Below, one piece after another: positions 24,495 through 34,291 of a DNA stretch of 55,771 bases; the stretch's first letter is position 1, and each line of letters opens with the position of its first letter. A model generated the notes under the pieces. It saw only the letters and a program-made list of their open reading frames with translations, searched no databases and was not told the DNA's origin. The DNA is from an uncultured Prevotella sp. Its GTDB lineage: Bacteria; Bacteroidota; Bacteroidia; Bacteroidales; Bacteroidaceae. A program made the position numbers and the translations under genes. Where the stretch lies: positions 1 to 55,771 of the forward strand of contig UQWP01000010.1 in the NCBI GenBank assembly GCA_900544825.1. The letters run 5' to 3'.

Positions 24495-27400
24495 GTTGCC
24501 TTTCAGTTTCTCAGCATACTCCTTTGGGAAGACGCCGAACTCCTTCTTGAAGCATTTCGAGAAATACTTCGGAGTGTTGAAACCTACCTGTATCGCCACA
24601 TCGCTGATCAGAATGTTAGGGTTCGACTGGATGATGCGCTGCGCCTCTTTCATTCGGATAGAGGTGATGAAGGCGATGACGGTCTGCCCCGTGGTGGCTT
24701 TCACCTTATTATATAGGGTGGATTCGCCCATCGCCATATCCTTGGCGAATGTCTCTCTGTCGTAATCGGCATCAGACAGATGCTGCATGATAGTCTCTTT
24801 GGCGCGGGTTACGAATGCCTGTTCAGGATTGCTCAGATGAACTTCTTGCTGGGCTTCCGCCTCAGAGCTTGCCTGAAGCGACACTTCAGTCTCTATCTTC
24901 TCTATCATCTTCTTGCGGTTGGCAAGAAGGGCATTGATGCGGACTTCCAACTCCTCAAACTTGAAAGGCTTGGTGATGTAGGCATCCGCTCCGGTAGCGT
25001 AAGCCTCCGTCTTGTCCTCTTCCTTGTTCTTGGCGGTAAGCAGGATGATCGGCAACTGCCAGAAACTCTTGTCAGACTTGAGCTGCTTGGTCAGTTCGAT
25101 ACCATCCATGATCGGCATCATCACATCGCTCACCACCAGGTCGAGTTTCTCCTTCATGATGATGTTCATTGCCTGCTTGCCGTTCTTTGCCGTAAACACA
25201 TGATAGTTCTTGCTCAAAACCTGAAGCATCAGGGCGAGCAGTTCCTCGTTGTCTTCTACCACCAGGATCTTGCTTGCATTCTTTCTGATAAAGATGCTCT
25301 GGCGGACTGGTGCCAGCTTAGGCTTGTCTTCTTCTTCAGAATTTGGCGCCTCAAGATTTACCTCCTGGCTTACCTGCTGGATGGCTTTCTGATCTACCGC
25401 CTTTCGCTTGTTGGAAACATCTATCTCGTCAGGAGCATACGCTTTCTTTCTGATAGGAAGGGTGATGGTGAAGATGGTGCCTTCGCCCTCCAGACTCTCG
25501 CAGCGGATATCGCCATGATGCAGTTTCACCAGGTCGTGGGTCAGAGACAGTCCGATACCGGTTCCCGGCATGTTCTGCTTGCGGTAGTCGCCATCGAAGA
25601 AGCGGGTATAGAGGCGCTTCATCTTCTTCTTAGACATACCGATGCCATTATCTGCTATCGTGATGACCGCCTGCTCCTTGCTGAGACTGAGTGATACATC
25701 AATCTTGCCTCCCACCTTATTATATTTAATAGCGTTGGAGAGCAGGTTGTAGATAATCTTATCCATCTTGTCAGCATCAAACCATGCGGTTCCTTCCGAA
25801 TATGGCTTGTTGAACTTCAATCTAACCTGCTGATGTTCAGCCATCGGACGGATATTCTCGCAGGCATCTTCTATAAAGGAAATCAGGTTGCCGCGGCTCG
25901 CGAGCAGATGCAGCTGTCCTGCCTGTGACTTTCTCACTTCCAGAATCTGTCGCAGGAGTCGGGTGGTGCGGTTGATGTTGCTGTCCATCACCAGATAATC
26001 TTCCTCATACTGTGGTGCCATCGCCTTGAGTTTGTAGATGGTGGCAGAGATGACGGTAAGAGGAGTAAGCAGCTCGTGGGTGATATTGGTGAGGATAACA
26101 CCCATCTGCAGACTGTTTTTGGTCTTCACCCGCTCCTTATACCATCTGGCAGCAACAAAGATTCCGCCAATGAGCATCAGAATATAGAGCATGAAGGCTA
26201 TTCGGGAAGCATACCATGGCGGCAGCACCTTGATGGTGATGGCGTATGGCAGCTCCTGCCACTTGCCGTAACCGTCTGTAGCCTTTACCCGCAGGTGATA
26301 GGTTCCGGAAGGAAGATTCTGGAATGCAGCTCTGTGCAAGCCTTTGTCGCAATACAGCCAGTCTTCGTCATAACCTTCCAGCTGGTAGGCATATACGTTT
26401 TTCTCTGTATTGCCGTAGGTGAGGAGAGAAAATTCTACGGAGAATTTCTTCACCCTTGCCGGTATCGTGATTTTGCGGGTATAGTCTGGCATCTCTTTCG
26501 AAATCTCTTCCTTGTCGATAGAATCGAGTAGAGCGAAAGGCTGGTCATCGATGATGATGTCTGTTATCACCAGCTTGGGGCTTCTATTACCTTTTAGTTT
26601 AGCCTTCATGGATGGTGTGAACGAGAAGAAGCTGGTCCGGCTTCCGAAGAAGAGTTCCTTGCCATACTTGCATGCCGTGTTTGGCGAGAAGAGAACATTT
26701 CCTATGCCGTCCTCGCTGGTAAAGTAGGTGATATCCTGCGGTTTCTCGCTGTCATTTCCCCAGATGATGTTCACAAGGGCATAGTCGGTGGCGAGCCAGA
26801 GATTGCCCTTCTCATCTTCCTTGATGGTGAGCACACGGTCGCCCGGCAGATGATATTCATGGTTCTTTGGTTCAAAAAGGTCTTCCACCTTATTATATAG
26901 GAAGAGTCCGCCACTGTTTGAGATAGCCCAGAGCCTTCCTCTCGAGTCTTCAAGGCAGGCTGTGGCATCATCGATGGCGAAATTATGACGGTCAGGATTA
27001 TACTGCTTGAATTTCAAAGACTTTGGATTTCTGGCGTTACCCGATATGCGGATGATTCCTTCGTTATCGGTAGCGAGCCAGATATTTCCTTTCTTATCTT
27101 GCGAGATATGGCGGATGTCGCATGAACTCAAGTCTTTCTTTCCCTCCTTCATGGTGATAGAAATACCTTGATTGTTGGAATATACGATGCCCAGACCGTT
27201 GCGTTGTCCTATCCACATGGTCTTGTCGGTCGATTCGAAGATGGTATTGACGAAATTATCGTGTACGATGGATGGATGGGTTTCGTGATTGATCAGATAG
27301 GCTGGCTTACCCAAAGGTTTGACGATGACGCCATAGTTGTTGTTGGCAATCCAGATTTCTCCATTGCTTCTCTGGACAATATCCGAGATACTTGTGGTCA

Positions 27401-28628
27401 AGTCTCTAGATGGGATGTTGTCGAATCCCGGAATTTCCTGGTTGAAGAGCGTTTTGCCAGTCTTGCGGTTGTGCAGGGCTATGCCGTATGGATTCAGTCC
27501 CAGCCAGAAATTCTCGCCATCGGTAGTGAGTATGGAATATACGTAGTTGATGGTGAGATGGGTATGACTGGTATCAAGATTCCAGAGCTTGAACAGCGAA
27601 GGCTGAGTGTTGACCTGCAGAATGCCGTTGTTCTGTGTACAGAGCCAGATGTTTCCCTTGCCATCGGTAGCGATGTCGTTGTTGAAGTTGAGAGGGTTGT
27701 TGCCGATGGAGGTATATCCTTTCCATTCAGCATTAGGCATATCTTCTTCGAGATAGCACGCACCTTCTCTTGTACATGCCCAGAGCGTTTTCGTCACAGG
27801 GTCGTGTACTATCTTGTAGAAGGTATCAAAATGGCTGGTGCTATACGGGTATTGATGCATTTCCGGCTGTCGTACATTCCCCGGATTGTCAAGACGCACA
27901 ACGCCATATCCCCAGGTTCCTACCCAGAGACGCTGGTGCTTGTCGAGAAAGAGGGAGAAGGCGGAATTAGTGGCATTGAGTCGTGGATAGCGATAGAAGG
28001 TGTTGCCTCCACGGCGGAAGCGCATGAGTCCTGCCGACCAGGTGCCGATGAGCAGGTCGCCGTTTCTGTCTTCTGTGATGGCTTTCACGCTATAGCCGGG
28101 CATTTTCTTTTTGCTGCCATCCTCATCAATGAGCCATGTATTCTTATTATTATAGGTATAGAAAGCTTCCGTCTTGGAATTGAAGTAGGAGAGTCCGCCA
28201 TCAGTTCCAATCCATAAAGTTCCATCTTTCGATACAAAGAGGGTATAGATGATGCGCTGAGATTCATCTGGCAGGAAGAAAGTCTTGAACTTTCCGGTGC
28301 GCTTGTTCATCCTTACCAGACCGTTGCGTGTTCCCAGCCAGAGATTATCCTGATGATCTTCGGCTATGGAACGGATGGTATTGTTGGGCAGGATGCCTGG
28401 CTGGTAAGCATTCGTCTTGTAGGTTCTCACATGATAGCCATCGTATGATTTCACTCCGGCATTGGTTCCCACCCACATCATGCCTTCCTTGTCGAAGAAC
28501 ATGCAGCTTGCCTCTTCGGTAGGCGCAATGGTGATAGGAGGAAGATAACGATATGGAAAATCCTGTGCTTTGACCTGGGTGACAAAGCATATCAGGCCGA
28601 TAAGGATGTGAAAGATGGTTGTTTTCAT
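24489..28628 (-). CDS. Hybrid two-component system regulator (HTCS)
   Basis: A 1379-residue one-protein signalling system spanning the inner membrane. Order: signal peptide 1-21; periplasmic double beta-propeller of Reg_prop repeats (MWVGTNAGVKSYDG, LWLGTRNGLVRMN and many more); Y_Y_Y domain; membrane segment at about 811-828; HisKA with His851 (NITHELLTPLT); HATPase_c (NAIKYN, DNGIGM, GTGIGLSL); receiver with Asp1168 (VVSDVMMPIMDG); AraC-type HTH at the C-terminus (FNTPKYFSKCFKKEFGVFP). HTCS sense periplasmic oligosaccharides and activate PULs. It is divergent from the second SusC gene, so it most likely controls that PUL and perhaps GH127 or the first PUL. Confidence 0.95.
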   Translation of the reverse strand: MKTTIFHILIGLICFVTQVKAQDFPYRYLPPITIAPTEEASCMFFDKEGMMWVGTNAGVKSYDGYHVRTYKTNAYQPGILPNNTIRSIAEDHQDNLWLGTRNGLVRMNKRTGKFKTFFLPDESQRIIYTLFVSKDGTLWIGTDGGLSYFNSKTEAFYTYNNKNTWLIDEDGSKKKMPGYSVKAITEDRNGDLLIGTWSAGLMRFRRGGNTFYRYPRLNATNSAFSLFLDKHQRLWVGTWGYGVVRLDNPGNVRQPEMHQYPYSTSHFDTFYKIVHDPVTKTLWACTREGACYLEEDMPNAEWKGYTSIGNNPLNFNNDIATDGKGNIWLCTQNNGILQVNTQPSLFKLWNLDTSHTHLTINYVYSILTTDGENFWLGLNPYGIALHNRKTGKTLFNQEIPGFDNIPSRDLTTSISDIVQRSNGEIWIANNNYGVIVKPLGKPAYLINHETHPSIVHDNFVNTIFESTDKTMWIGQRNGLGIVYSNNQGISITMKEGKKDLSSCDIRHISQDKKGNIWLATDNEGIIRISGNARNPKSLKFKQYNPDRHNFAIDDATACLEDSRGRLWAISNSGGLFLYNKVEDLFEPKNHEYHLPGDRVLTIKEDEKGNLWLATDYALVNIIWGNDSEKPQDITYFTSEDGIGNVLFSPNTACKYGKELFFGSRTSFFSFTPSMKAKLKGNRSPKLVITDIIIDDQPFALLDSIDKEEISKEMPDYTRKITIPARVKKFSVEFSLLTYGNTEKNVYAYQLEGYDEDWLYCDKGLHRAAFQNLPSGTYHLRVKATDGYGKWQELPYAITIKVLPPWYASRIAFMLYILMLIGGIFVAARWYKERVKTKNSLQMGVILTNITHELLTPLTVISATIYKLKAMAPQYEEDYLVMDSNINRTTRLLRQILEVRKSQAGQLHLLASRGNLISFIEDACENIRPMAEHQQVRLKFNKPYSEGTAWFDADKMDKIIYNLLSNAIKYNKVGGKIDVSLSLSKEQAVITIADNGIGMSKKKMKRLYTRFFDGDYRKQNMPGTGIGLSLTHDLVKLHHGDIRCESLEGEGTIFTITLPIRKKAYAPDEIDVSNKRKAVDQKAIQQVSQEVNLEAPNSEEEDKPKLAPVRQSIFIRKNASKILVVEDNEELLALMLQVLSKNYHVFTAKNGKQAMNIIMKEKLDLVVSDVMMPIMDGIELTKQLKSDKSFWQLPIILLTAKNKEEDKTEAYATGADAYITKPFKFEELEVRINALLANRKKMIEKIETEVSLQASSEAEAQQEVHLSNPEQAFVTRAKETIMQHLSDADYDRETFAKDMAMGESTLYNKVKATTGQTVIAFITSIRMKEAQRIIQSNPNILISDVAIQVGFNTPKYFSKCFKKEFGVFPKEYAEKLKGNN

Positions 28629-28667
28629 GTCTTTTACCTGTTAATTCTAGATTCTTAATTTTTGCTG

Positions 28668-28675
28668 CAAAGATA
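28668..28675 (-). promoter_or_regulatory. Promoter -7 element of the HTCS gene
   Basis: Minus-strand TATCTTTG followed by CAGC, 40 bp before the start codon. The divergent SusC promoter is weaker: GAATTTTG at 28771-28778 is the best candidate and departs from consensus. Confidence 0.65.
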
Positions 28676-28708
28676 TAAAGAATTTAGTAAAAAGGGAAAA
28701 AATAAGTG

Positions 28709-28723
28709 GTTTTTAACGATATG
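28709..28723 (+). promoter_or_regulatory. Candidate HTCS operator in the divergent intergenic region
   Basis: GTTTTTAACGATATG, 170 bp before the SusC start, resembles sequence before GH127 and the first SusC gene. With flanks, AAGTGG before it and CCCTAT after it also resemble the GH127 copy (AAATGG, GCCTAT). Confidence 0.35.
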
Positions 28724-28878
28724 TTCCCTATGAATAGCGAATTTTTCTCCTTATATTAACAAAAAAGAACGAATTTTGCAACCGGAACAACAACCTTTCC
28801 ATGTACGAGAGATGTTGAATCCGCAAATAACAATCGAGAATAAACATAAAGTATATAACTAGCAAATTGGTACAACTA

Positions 28879-31800
28879 ATGGAAAATGTAAATCTTAACA
28901 TTTCATCAAGACGATTGATGGCGTTAGCTGCTATAGCCTCAGGCTTGGCTCTCTCTCCTCAGTCTGTTATGGCCGCTTCTTCTGTACAGATTGTACAGCA
29001 GACAGGTAAGGTACAAGGTACAGTTGTTGATAGCAACGGTGAAGCTGTTATCGGAGCTACCGTAAAAGTGGGGGGGCAAAAAGGAGGTACTGTTACCGAC
29101 CTTGATGGTAACTTTTCTCTGAATGCAGCTCCTGGTTCAACTTTGGAAATCTCCTATATTGGTTATAAAAATCAGACTGTAAAGGTTGGCAAAGGACCGG
29201 TAAAGGTAACGTTACAGGACGATAACCAAACTTTAAGTGAGGTGGTTGTTGTAGGTTACGGTACGATGCGTAAGAAGGACTTGACTGGTTCTGTGGTACA
29301 GATTGATGCCAAGAAGCTCGCCGACCAGAACCCTGGTTCTGTTCAGGACTTGCTGCGTGGTACTCCTGGTCTTCAGATTGGTTTCGATTCATCTGCCAAG
29401 GGTGCCGGTGCATCTATCCAGTTGCGTGGTCAGAACTCACTCTATACAGAAGGCAATCACAACTCACCATTGATTATTCTCGATGGTATGCAGTTTGCCG
29501 GTGAACTTTCAGAGATTAACCCTGATGATATTGCTCAGATTGACGTGCTGAAGGATGCTTCTTCAGCAGCCATCTATGGTGCCAAGGCTGCCAGCGGTGT
29601 TATCATCATTTCTACCAAGAAGGGTAAGAGCGGCAAGCCAACCATCAACGTTAGTGCCAATCTGGCTGCCAACACCAAGGCGCAGTATCGCAAGGTGTTC
29701 AGTGCATCAGAGTATATGACCTACCGTGAGGACTGGTTCAAGGCTACCACTTATGGTTATGACAAGGATGGCAAGTGGGGATATTATGGCGTAGACAGCA
29801 ACATTCCTGCCGGCTATTATGATAATGTAGAGAATGCACAGCGTCTCTATGGTCTTACTTCAGATCAGTGGGCATCTATGGGTTCCAAGACCTTGGGTGC
29901 TGACGAGAGTCTTCTCTCGCTCTATGCCCGCCGTATGGGCTTCGATGCTGATGCCAGCAACGTGATGAACAACTTCCTGGCTGGTAAGTCATACGATTGG
30001 GAGGATGCCACCTTCCGCACAGGTTTCAACCAGGACTACAATGCCAGCATTTCGGGTGCTACCGACAAGGTGAACTATTACCTGAGCTTTGGCTATCTGA
30101 ACAATCAGGGTGCCATCCAGGGTGATGACTATCATGCATTCCGTTCTAACATGAAGATCAATGCTCAGATTACCGATTGGCTGGAAGTAGGTGCCAACGT
30201 GAATTTCCAGGACCGTTCTGATGAGTCTAGCCCAGTGCCACTGGGAGGAAACTATTGGGATGATAACCAGTTGCGTGAGTCTCCATACGCTTCCCGCTAT
30301 GACGAGAATGGCCATGAGGTGCAGTATCCACGTAGCGGCAACCCAACCAATGGTGGTTACAACTATCATTTCGTTCAGCAGTATATCGACCTGGAGAAGG
30401 GTCAGACCATTCTGAACACCATCTTCAATGCCAAGGTTTCCCTGCCATTCGGTTTCAGCTATTCGTTCAATATTGCTCCACGCTTCAAGTGGCATTACGA
30501 CCGTTACTTCATGTCTGCTGAACTTCCAAACAGCGACCCTGCTACCCGTGGTTCCAACCGCAAGTCGGCAAAGAACTTCGATTATTCTCTGAACAACACC
30601 CTTACCTGGGATAAGACATTCAACAAGGAGCATCACTTCACAGTGACTTTGGTTCAGGAAGCAGAGGAATACCGCTACTGGAGCGACAATATCGAGGCTC
30701 GCAACATCACTCCTACAGATGTATTGGGCTTCCACTATCTTTCGGGTGCCAACAAGTCACAGAGTAACTTCTGGGCTAGCGATACCCACTCTACGGCAGC
30801 AGCCTACCTGGGCCGTCTGTTCTATGGATACAAGGACCGCTATATGTTCACAGGTACCGTGCGTCGTGACGGTTACTCAGCCTTCGGTTCCAACAATCCT
30901 TGGGCCACATTCTGGTCTCTTGGTGGCAGCTGGGTATTCTCAGAGGAGAGCTTCCTGAAGCAGCCATGGCTCGACTATGGTAAGCTGAGAGTTTCTTACG
31001 GTACCAATGGTAACCGTTCGCTGTCTGATACCTATCTGGCTCTTTCCAACCTGAGTGATGGTGGCAAGATGGCTTACTATAAGTATGGTACTTCTAGTCA
31101 GACTATCTTGAATGCACTCTCTATCAGCCGATTGGCTAATCCTAACCTGGAGTGGGAGAAGACATCAGCCCTCAACATAGGTCTTGATTTCTCCGTTCTC
31201 GGTCAGCGCCTCTCTGGTAGCATCGAGTGGTATAACAAGATTACCAAGGATATGATCATGTATCAGCGTCTGCCAAACTTCACCGGTTTCAGCAGCATCG
31301 CTACCAACCTGGGTGAGATTACCAACTCGGGTATTGAGATTACATTGAACTCAAAGAACATCGATACTCCAAACTTCAAGTGGAATACAACTGTAGGTTT
31401 CTCTTACAACAAGAACCGCATCAAGCACTTGTATTACGACTATGACGAGAATGGAAATGAGCGCAGCGATACCTCTAACGGATGGTTCATCGACAAGCCT
31501 GTGGGCGAAATCTGGAACTACAAGGTAACAGGTATCTGGCAGGCAGACGAGGCAGCTGAGGCAGCCAAGGTAAACCAGAAGCCTGGTGATCCTAAGGTGG
31601 CTAACATCTATACAGCCGACGACAAGATCAACGAAGACGGCACCCGCACTCCAGTATATAATGATAATGATAAGGTGTACCTGGGTACAACCAATCCTCC
31701 TATCTATTGGAACATGCGAAACGACTTCACCTTCCTGAAGAACTTCACCTTCTCGTTCTCTATGTATTCTTACATGGGTCATAAGAGCTTGAGCGGTAAC

Positions 31801-32154
31801 TATCTGAATGGTGATAACTCGGGTTCTATGTTCACCAATACCTGCAATACATACAAGAAGGAGTACTGGACACCTCAGAACCCTACCAACGAGTATGGCC
31901 GTCTGAACGCTGTAGGTCCTACTGGATGTACCGGTGTACAGAAACTCTACAACCGCAGCTTCGTTCGTCTGGACAACATCACCTTGGGTTATACCATTCC
32001 ACAGGAGATTACCCGCAAGGCCAGCATCGAAAGAGTACACCTGACACTGGGTGTGAACAATGTATGCACATTCGACAGCTGGGAGTATGGTGATCCTGAG
32101 ACCGGTGGTTTCGCAAACCGTCAGTTCCAGTTCGGTATTAATGTTACACTCTAA
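28879..32154 (+). CDS. SusC-family TonB-dependent transporter of the second PUL
   Basis: A 1091-residue outer membrane importer. Start at ATG 28879; an in-frame TTG at 28867 lies upstream but is less likely. Signal peptide about 1-33 (MALAAIASGLALSPQSVMA). Carboxypeptidase-regulatory-like domain about 43-115 (GTVTDLDGNF), VVVVGYG at 122-128, then the plug with LIILDGM, IDVLKDASSAAIYGAKAASG and VIIISTKKG. The barrel ends in FQFGINVTL. It is paired with the SusD gene 13 bp downstream and followed by five glycosidase genes. The enzyme set suggests uptake of arabinogalactan-derived oligosaccharides; substrate is inferred. Confidence 0.95.
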   Translation: MENVNLNISSRRLMALAAIASGLALSPQSVMAASSVQIVQQTGKVQGTVVDSNGEAVIGATVKVGGQKGGTVTDLDGNFSLNAAPGSTLEISYIGYKNQTVKVGKGPVKVTLQDDNQTLSEVVVVGYGTMRKKDLTGSVVQIDAKKLADQNPGSVQDLLRGTPGLQIGFDSSAKGAGASIQLRGQNSLYTEGNHNSPLIILDGMQFAGELSEINPDDIAQIDVLKDASSAAIYGAKAASGVIIISTKKGKSGKPTINVSANLAANTKAQYRKVFSASEYMTYREDWFKATTYGYDKDGKWGYYGVDSNIPAGYYDNVENAQRLYGLTSDQWASMGSKTLGADESLLSLYARRMGFDADASNVMNNFLAGKSYDWEDATFRTGFNQDYNASISGATDKVNYYLSFGYLNNQGAIQGDDYHAFRSNMKINAQITDWLEVGANVNFQDRSDESSPVPLGGNYWDDNQLRESPYASRYDENGHEVQYPRSGNPTNGGYNYHFVQQYIDLEKGQTILNTIFNAKVSLPFGFSYSFNIAPRFKWHYDRYFMSAELPNSDPATRGSNRKSAKNFDYSLNNTLTWDKTFNKEHHFTVTLVQEAEEYRYWSDNIEARNITPTDVLGFHYLSGANKSQSNFWASDTHSTAAAYLGRLFYGYKDRYMFTGTVRRDGYSAFGSNNPWATFWSLGGSWVFSEESFLKQPWLDYGKLRVSYGTNGNRSLSDTYLALSNLSDGGKMAYYKYGTSSQTILNALSISRLANPNLEWEKTSALNIGLDFSVLGQRLSGSIEWYNKITKDMIMYQRLPNFTGFSSIATNLGEITNSGIEITLNSKNIDTPNFKWNTTVGFSYNKNRIKHLYYDYDENGNERSDTSNGWFIDKPVGEIWNYKVTGIWQADEAAEAAKVNQKPGDPKVANIYTADDKINEDGTRTPVYNDNDKVYLGTTNPPIYWNMRNDFTFLKNFTFSFSMYSYMGHKSLSGNYLNGDNSGSMFTNTCNTYKKEYWTPQNPTNEYGRLNAVGPTGCTGVQKLYNRSFVRLDNITLGYTIPQEITRKASIERVHLTLGVNNVCTFDSWEYGDPETGGFANRQFQFGINVTL

Positions 32155-32167
32155 AAGATTTATCAAA

Positions 32168-34189
32168 ATGAAAAAGAATATCAAGAATATATATAGAGGA
32201 GGACTCCTTATCGCTTTGGCAGGTACCATGGTTTCTTGCGGTGATGATTTCTTGAAGCAGGATCCTCTTTCGTTCTATGAGCCAGGTACTACCTATAGTA
32301 CTGAGGCAGGTCTGCAGGCTGCCATGACACAGTGTGACAAGCAGTTGAAGACTTATATCATCGACAACAACTGGAATAATGTGGGTCTTGCCACCAACTA
32401 TCTGATGTCGGATGTGGGCATGTATGCCAAGACTGATGCAGGTGGCGGTTTCCAGGACAACTTTGATGCCAAGCTGACTCCTACATCCGGTATGGCAGGT
32501 GGTGGCGACGGCAACTACATGCAGCGTTTCTGGGATCAGGGATTCAGCATGGTGAAGTATGCCAACTCCGTGCTCTCTTATGTAGATAAGGTACAGGGCT
32601 TGAAGGATGAAATCCGCGATGCCTATAAGGGCCGTGCTTATTTCCATAGAGCTTACGCTTATTACAACCTGACTCTGCAGTTTGGCGATATCCCATTGAT
32701 TACCAAGTTGCTTACCGTTCCAAAGCAGAACTACAAGTCAACCAGCAAGACTGCCATCTTCCAGATGTTGCAGAAAGACCTGGAGTTTGCCGTAGCGCAT
32801 GTTCCAGCACAGGCTCAGATGTCTTACGTAGGACAGGTGAACCAGGAGGCTTGTATGCAGTTGCTCATCAAGGTTTATCTCGTAAATGGCGAATATGCCA
32901 AGGCAGAGCAGCTTGCCACCGATTTGATTAACGATCACGGTCTGCACCTGATGACCCAGACATTCGGTACCTGGCAGCCATCCGGTTGCGAGACTACCTG
33001 GAAGGTGACCCGCAATGTGGTTTGGGATTTGCATCGTACTCCTAATATCTGCAACCCAGAGAATAAGGAGACCATCATGGCCATCATCAACTCCAATGAT
33101 GAGGACCACCTCAACTACAACGTGATGCGTGCCATGTTTGCTCACTGGAGCAATGGTGTCATCAAGGATCCTCACGGCACTACACCTGCAGGTCAGTGTA
33201 TCGCCCGTAATGATAAGAACTATAACGACACATTGGACTGGACACGTGCCATCGGCCGTGGTATCGCTCTGAACCGTACATCATACTTCTACAACAAGAC
33301 CATCTGGTATCAGGATGGCGAAACTGACTGGCAGGACCTCCGTCACAACCGTGAGGTAGGTAACTGGGTAGAGATGGAAGACTTGAGATACAACAACAGA
33401 AATTCCGACTTCTACGGTAAGCACTATCAGCTTTATGCCACAGAAGACTACGTGAAGGATGGCAAGGTAGTAGTGAAGAAGGGTGACATCCTCTGCGGTG
33501 ATACCATCCGCAGCTGGTATCCTACTCCTCTCTATCAGCTCTATATCCTGGACGTTACCAACGAGAACAATATGGGTGCCAACCAGTTCCATGGCGCATC
33601 CGGTAAGGGATGTAATGGTGATATGTACCTGTTCCGTCTGGCTGATACCTATCTGCTCCGTGCCGAGGCTAAGTTCTATCAGGGCAATGTAACTGGTGCT
33701 GCTGACGATGTAAATGCCATCCGCAAGCGTGCCAATGCCAAGAAGATGTACACCACAGTGACTATCGGCGACATCATGGCAGAGCGTGCCCGTGAGCTCT
33801 ATATGGAGGAGTTCCGCCAGGCAGAGATGGTTCGTGTTTCATGGTGTCTTGCCAAGAGCGGAATGCCTGATGAGTGGGGCAATACCTACAGCCTCGACAA
33901 CTGGGACAAGCAGGAAGGTACCGACCTGAATGGCGGCAGCTACTGGTTCAAGCGTTGTACTACCTACAATGTCTTCAACCGTCCATGCGGCAAGGGCGTT
34001 TCAGGCAGCCAGTCTTTCGAGTACAAGATCAACAAGCATAACCTCTTCTGGCCTGTACCAAATTCAGCAATCACAGCCAACAACAAGGCTAAGCTTCGTC
34101 AGAACTTCGGTTACGACGGTTATGATGAGAGCACCCCTATGTTTACTAACTATGAGGATGCTATTGCTGATGAAGATACAGCAAACTAA
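32168..34189 (+). CDS. SusD/RagB-family lipoprotein of the second PUL
   Basis: A 673-residue surface lipoprotein with acceptor Cys in TMVSCGDDFLKQDPLSFY. RAYFHRAYAYYNLTLQFGDIPLI is the family TPR signature, and the C-terminus has NLFWPVPNSAITANNKAKLRQNFGY. It is longer than the usual 500-550 residues. The extra length lies mainly in the middle (about 320-470), which may form an enlarged ligand-binding face. The start at 32168 gives a proper lipoprotein signal; the open frame reaches back into the SusC gene. A hairpin follows in the gap to GH43, which could lower transcription of the enzyme genes relative to SusC/D. Confidence 0.93.
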   Translation: MKKNIKNIYRGGLLIALAGTMVSCGDDFLKQDPLSFYEPGTTYSTEAGLQAAMTQCDKQLKTYIIDNNWNNVGLATNYLMSDVGMYAKTDAGGGFQDNFDAKLTPTSGMAGGGDGNYMQRFWDQGFSMVKYANSVLSYVDKVQGLKDEIRDAYKGRAYFHRAYAYYNLTLQFGDIPLITKLLTVPKQNYKSTSKTAIFQMLQKDLEFAVAHVPAQAQMSYVGQVNQEACMQLLIKVYLVNGEYAKAEQLATDLINDHGLHLMTQTFGTWQPSGCETTWKVTRNVVWDLHRTPNICNPENKETIMAIINSNDEDHLNYNVMRAMFAHWSNGVIKDPHGTTPAGQCIARNDKNYNDTLDWTRAIGRGIALNRTSYFYNKTIWYQDGETDWQDLRHNREVGNWVEMEDLRYNNRNSDFYGKHYQLYATEDYVKDGKVVVKKGDILCGDTIRSWYPTPLYQLYILDVTNENNMGANQFHGASGKGCNGDMYLFRLADTYLLRAEAKFYQGNVTGAADDVNAIRKRANAKKMYTTVTIGDIMAERARELYMEEFRQAEMVRVSWCLAKSGMPDEWGNTYSLDNWDKQEGTDLNGGSYWFKRCTTYNVFNRPCGKGVSGSQSFEYKINKHNLFWPVPNSAITANNKAKLRQNFGYDGYDESTPMFTNYEDAIADEDTAN

Positions 34190-34223
34190 TAGATAATAGA
34201 TTAGGTTTACAATCATGTTAAGG

Positions 34224-34264
34224 AATGGGGATGTAGCATAATATATGGTTCATCCCCATTTTTA
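34224..34264 (+). terminator. Terminator or attenuator between SusD and GH43
   Basis: AATGGGGATG (34224-34233) pairs perfectly with CATCCCCATT (34251-34260), followed by TTTT. It sits inside the PUL, so partial termination may set a high SusCD to enzyme ratio. Confidence 0.75.
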
Positions 34265-34291
34265 TCAAATAATTAACTCATTATCAGAAAA

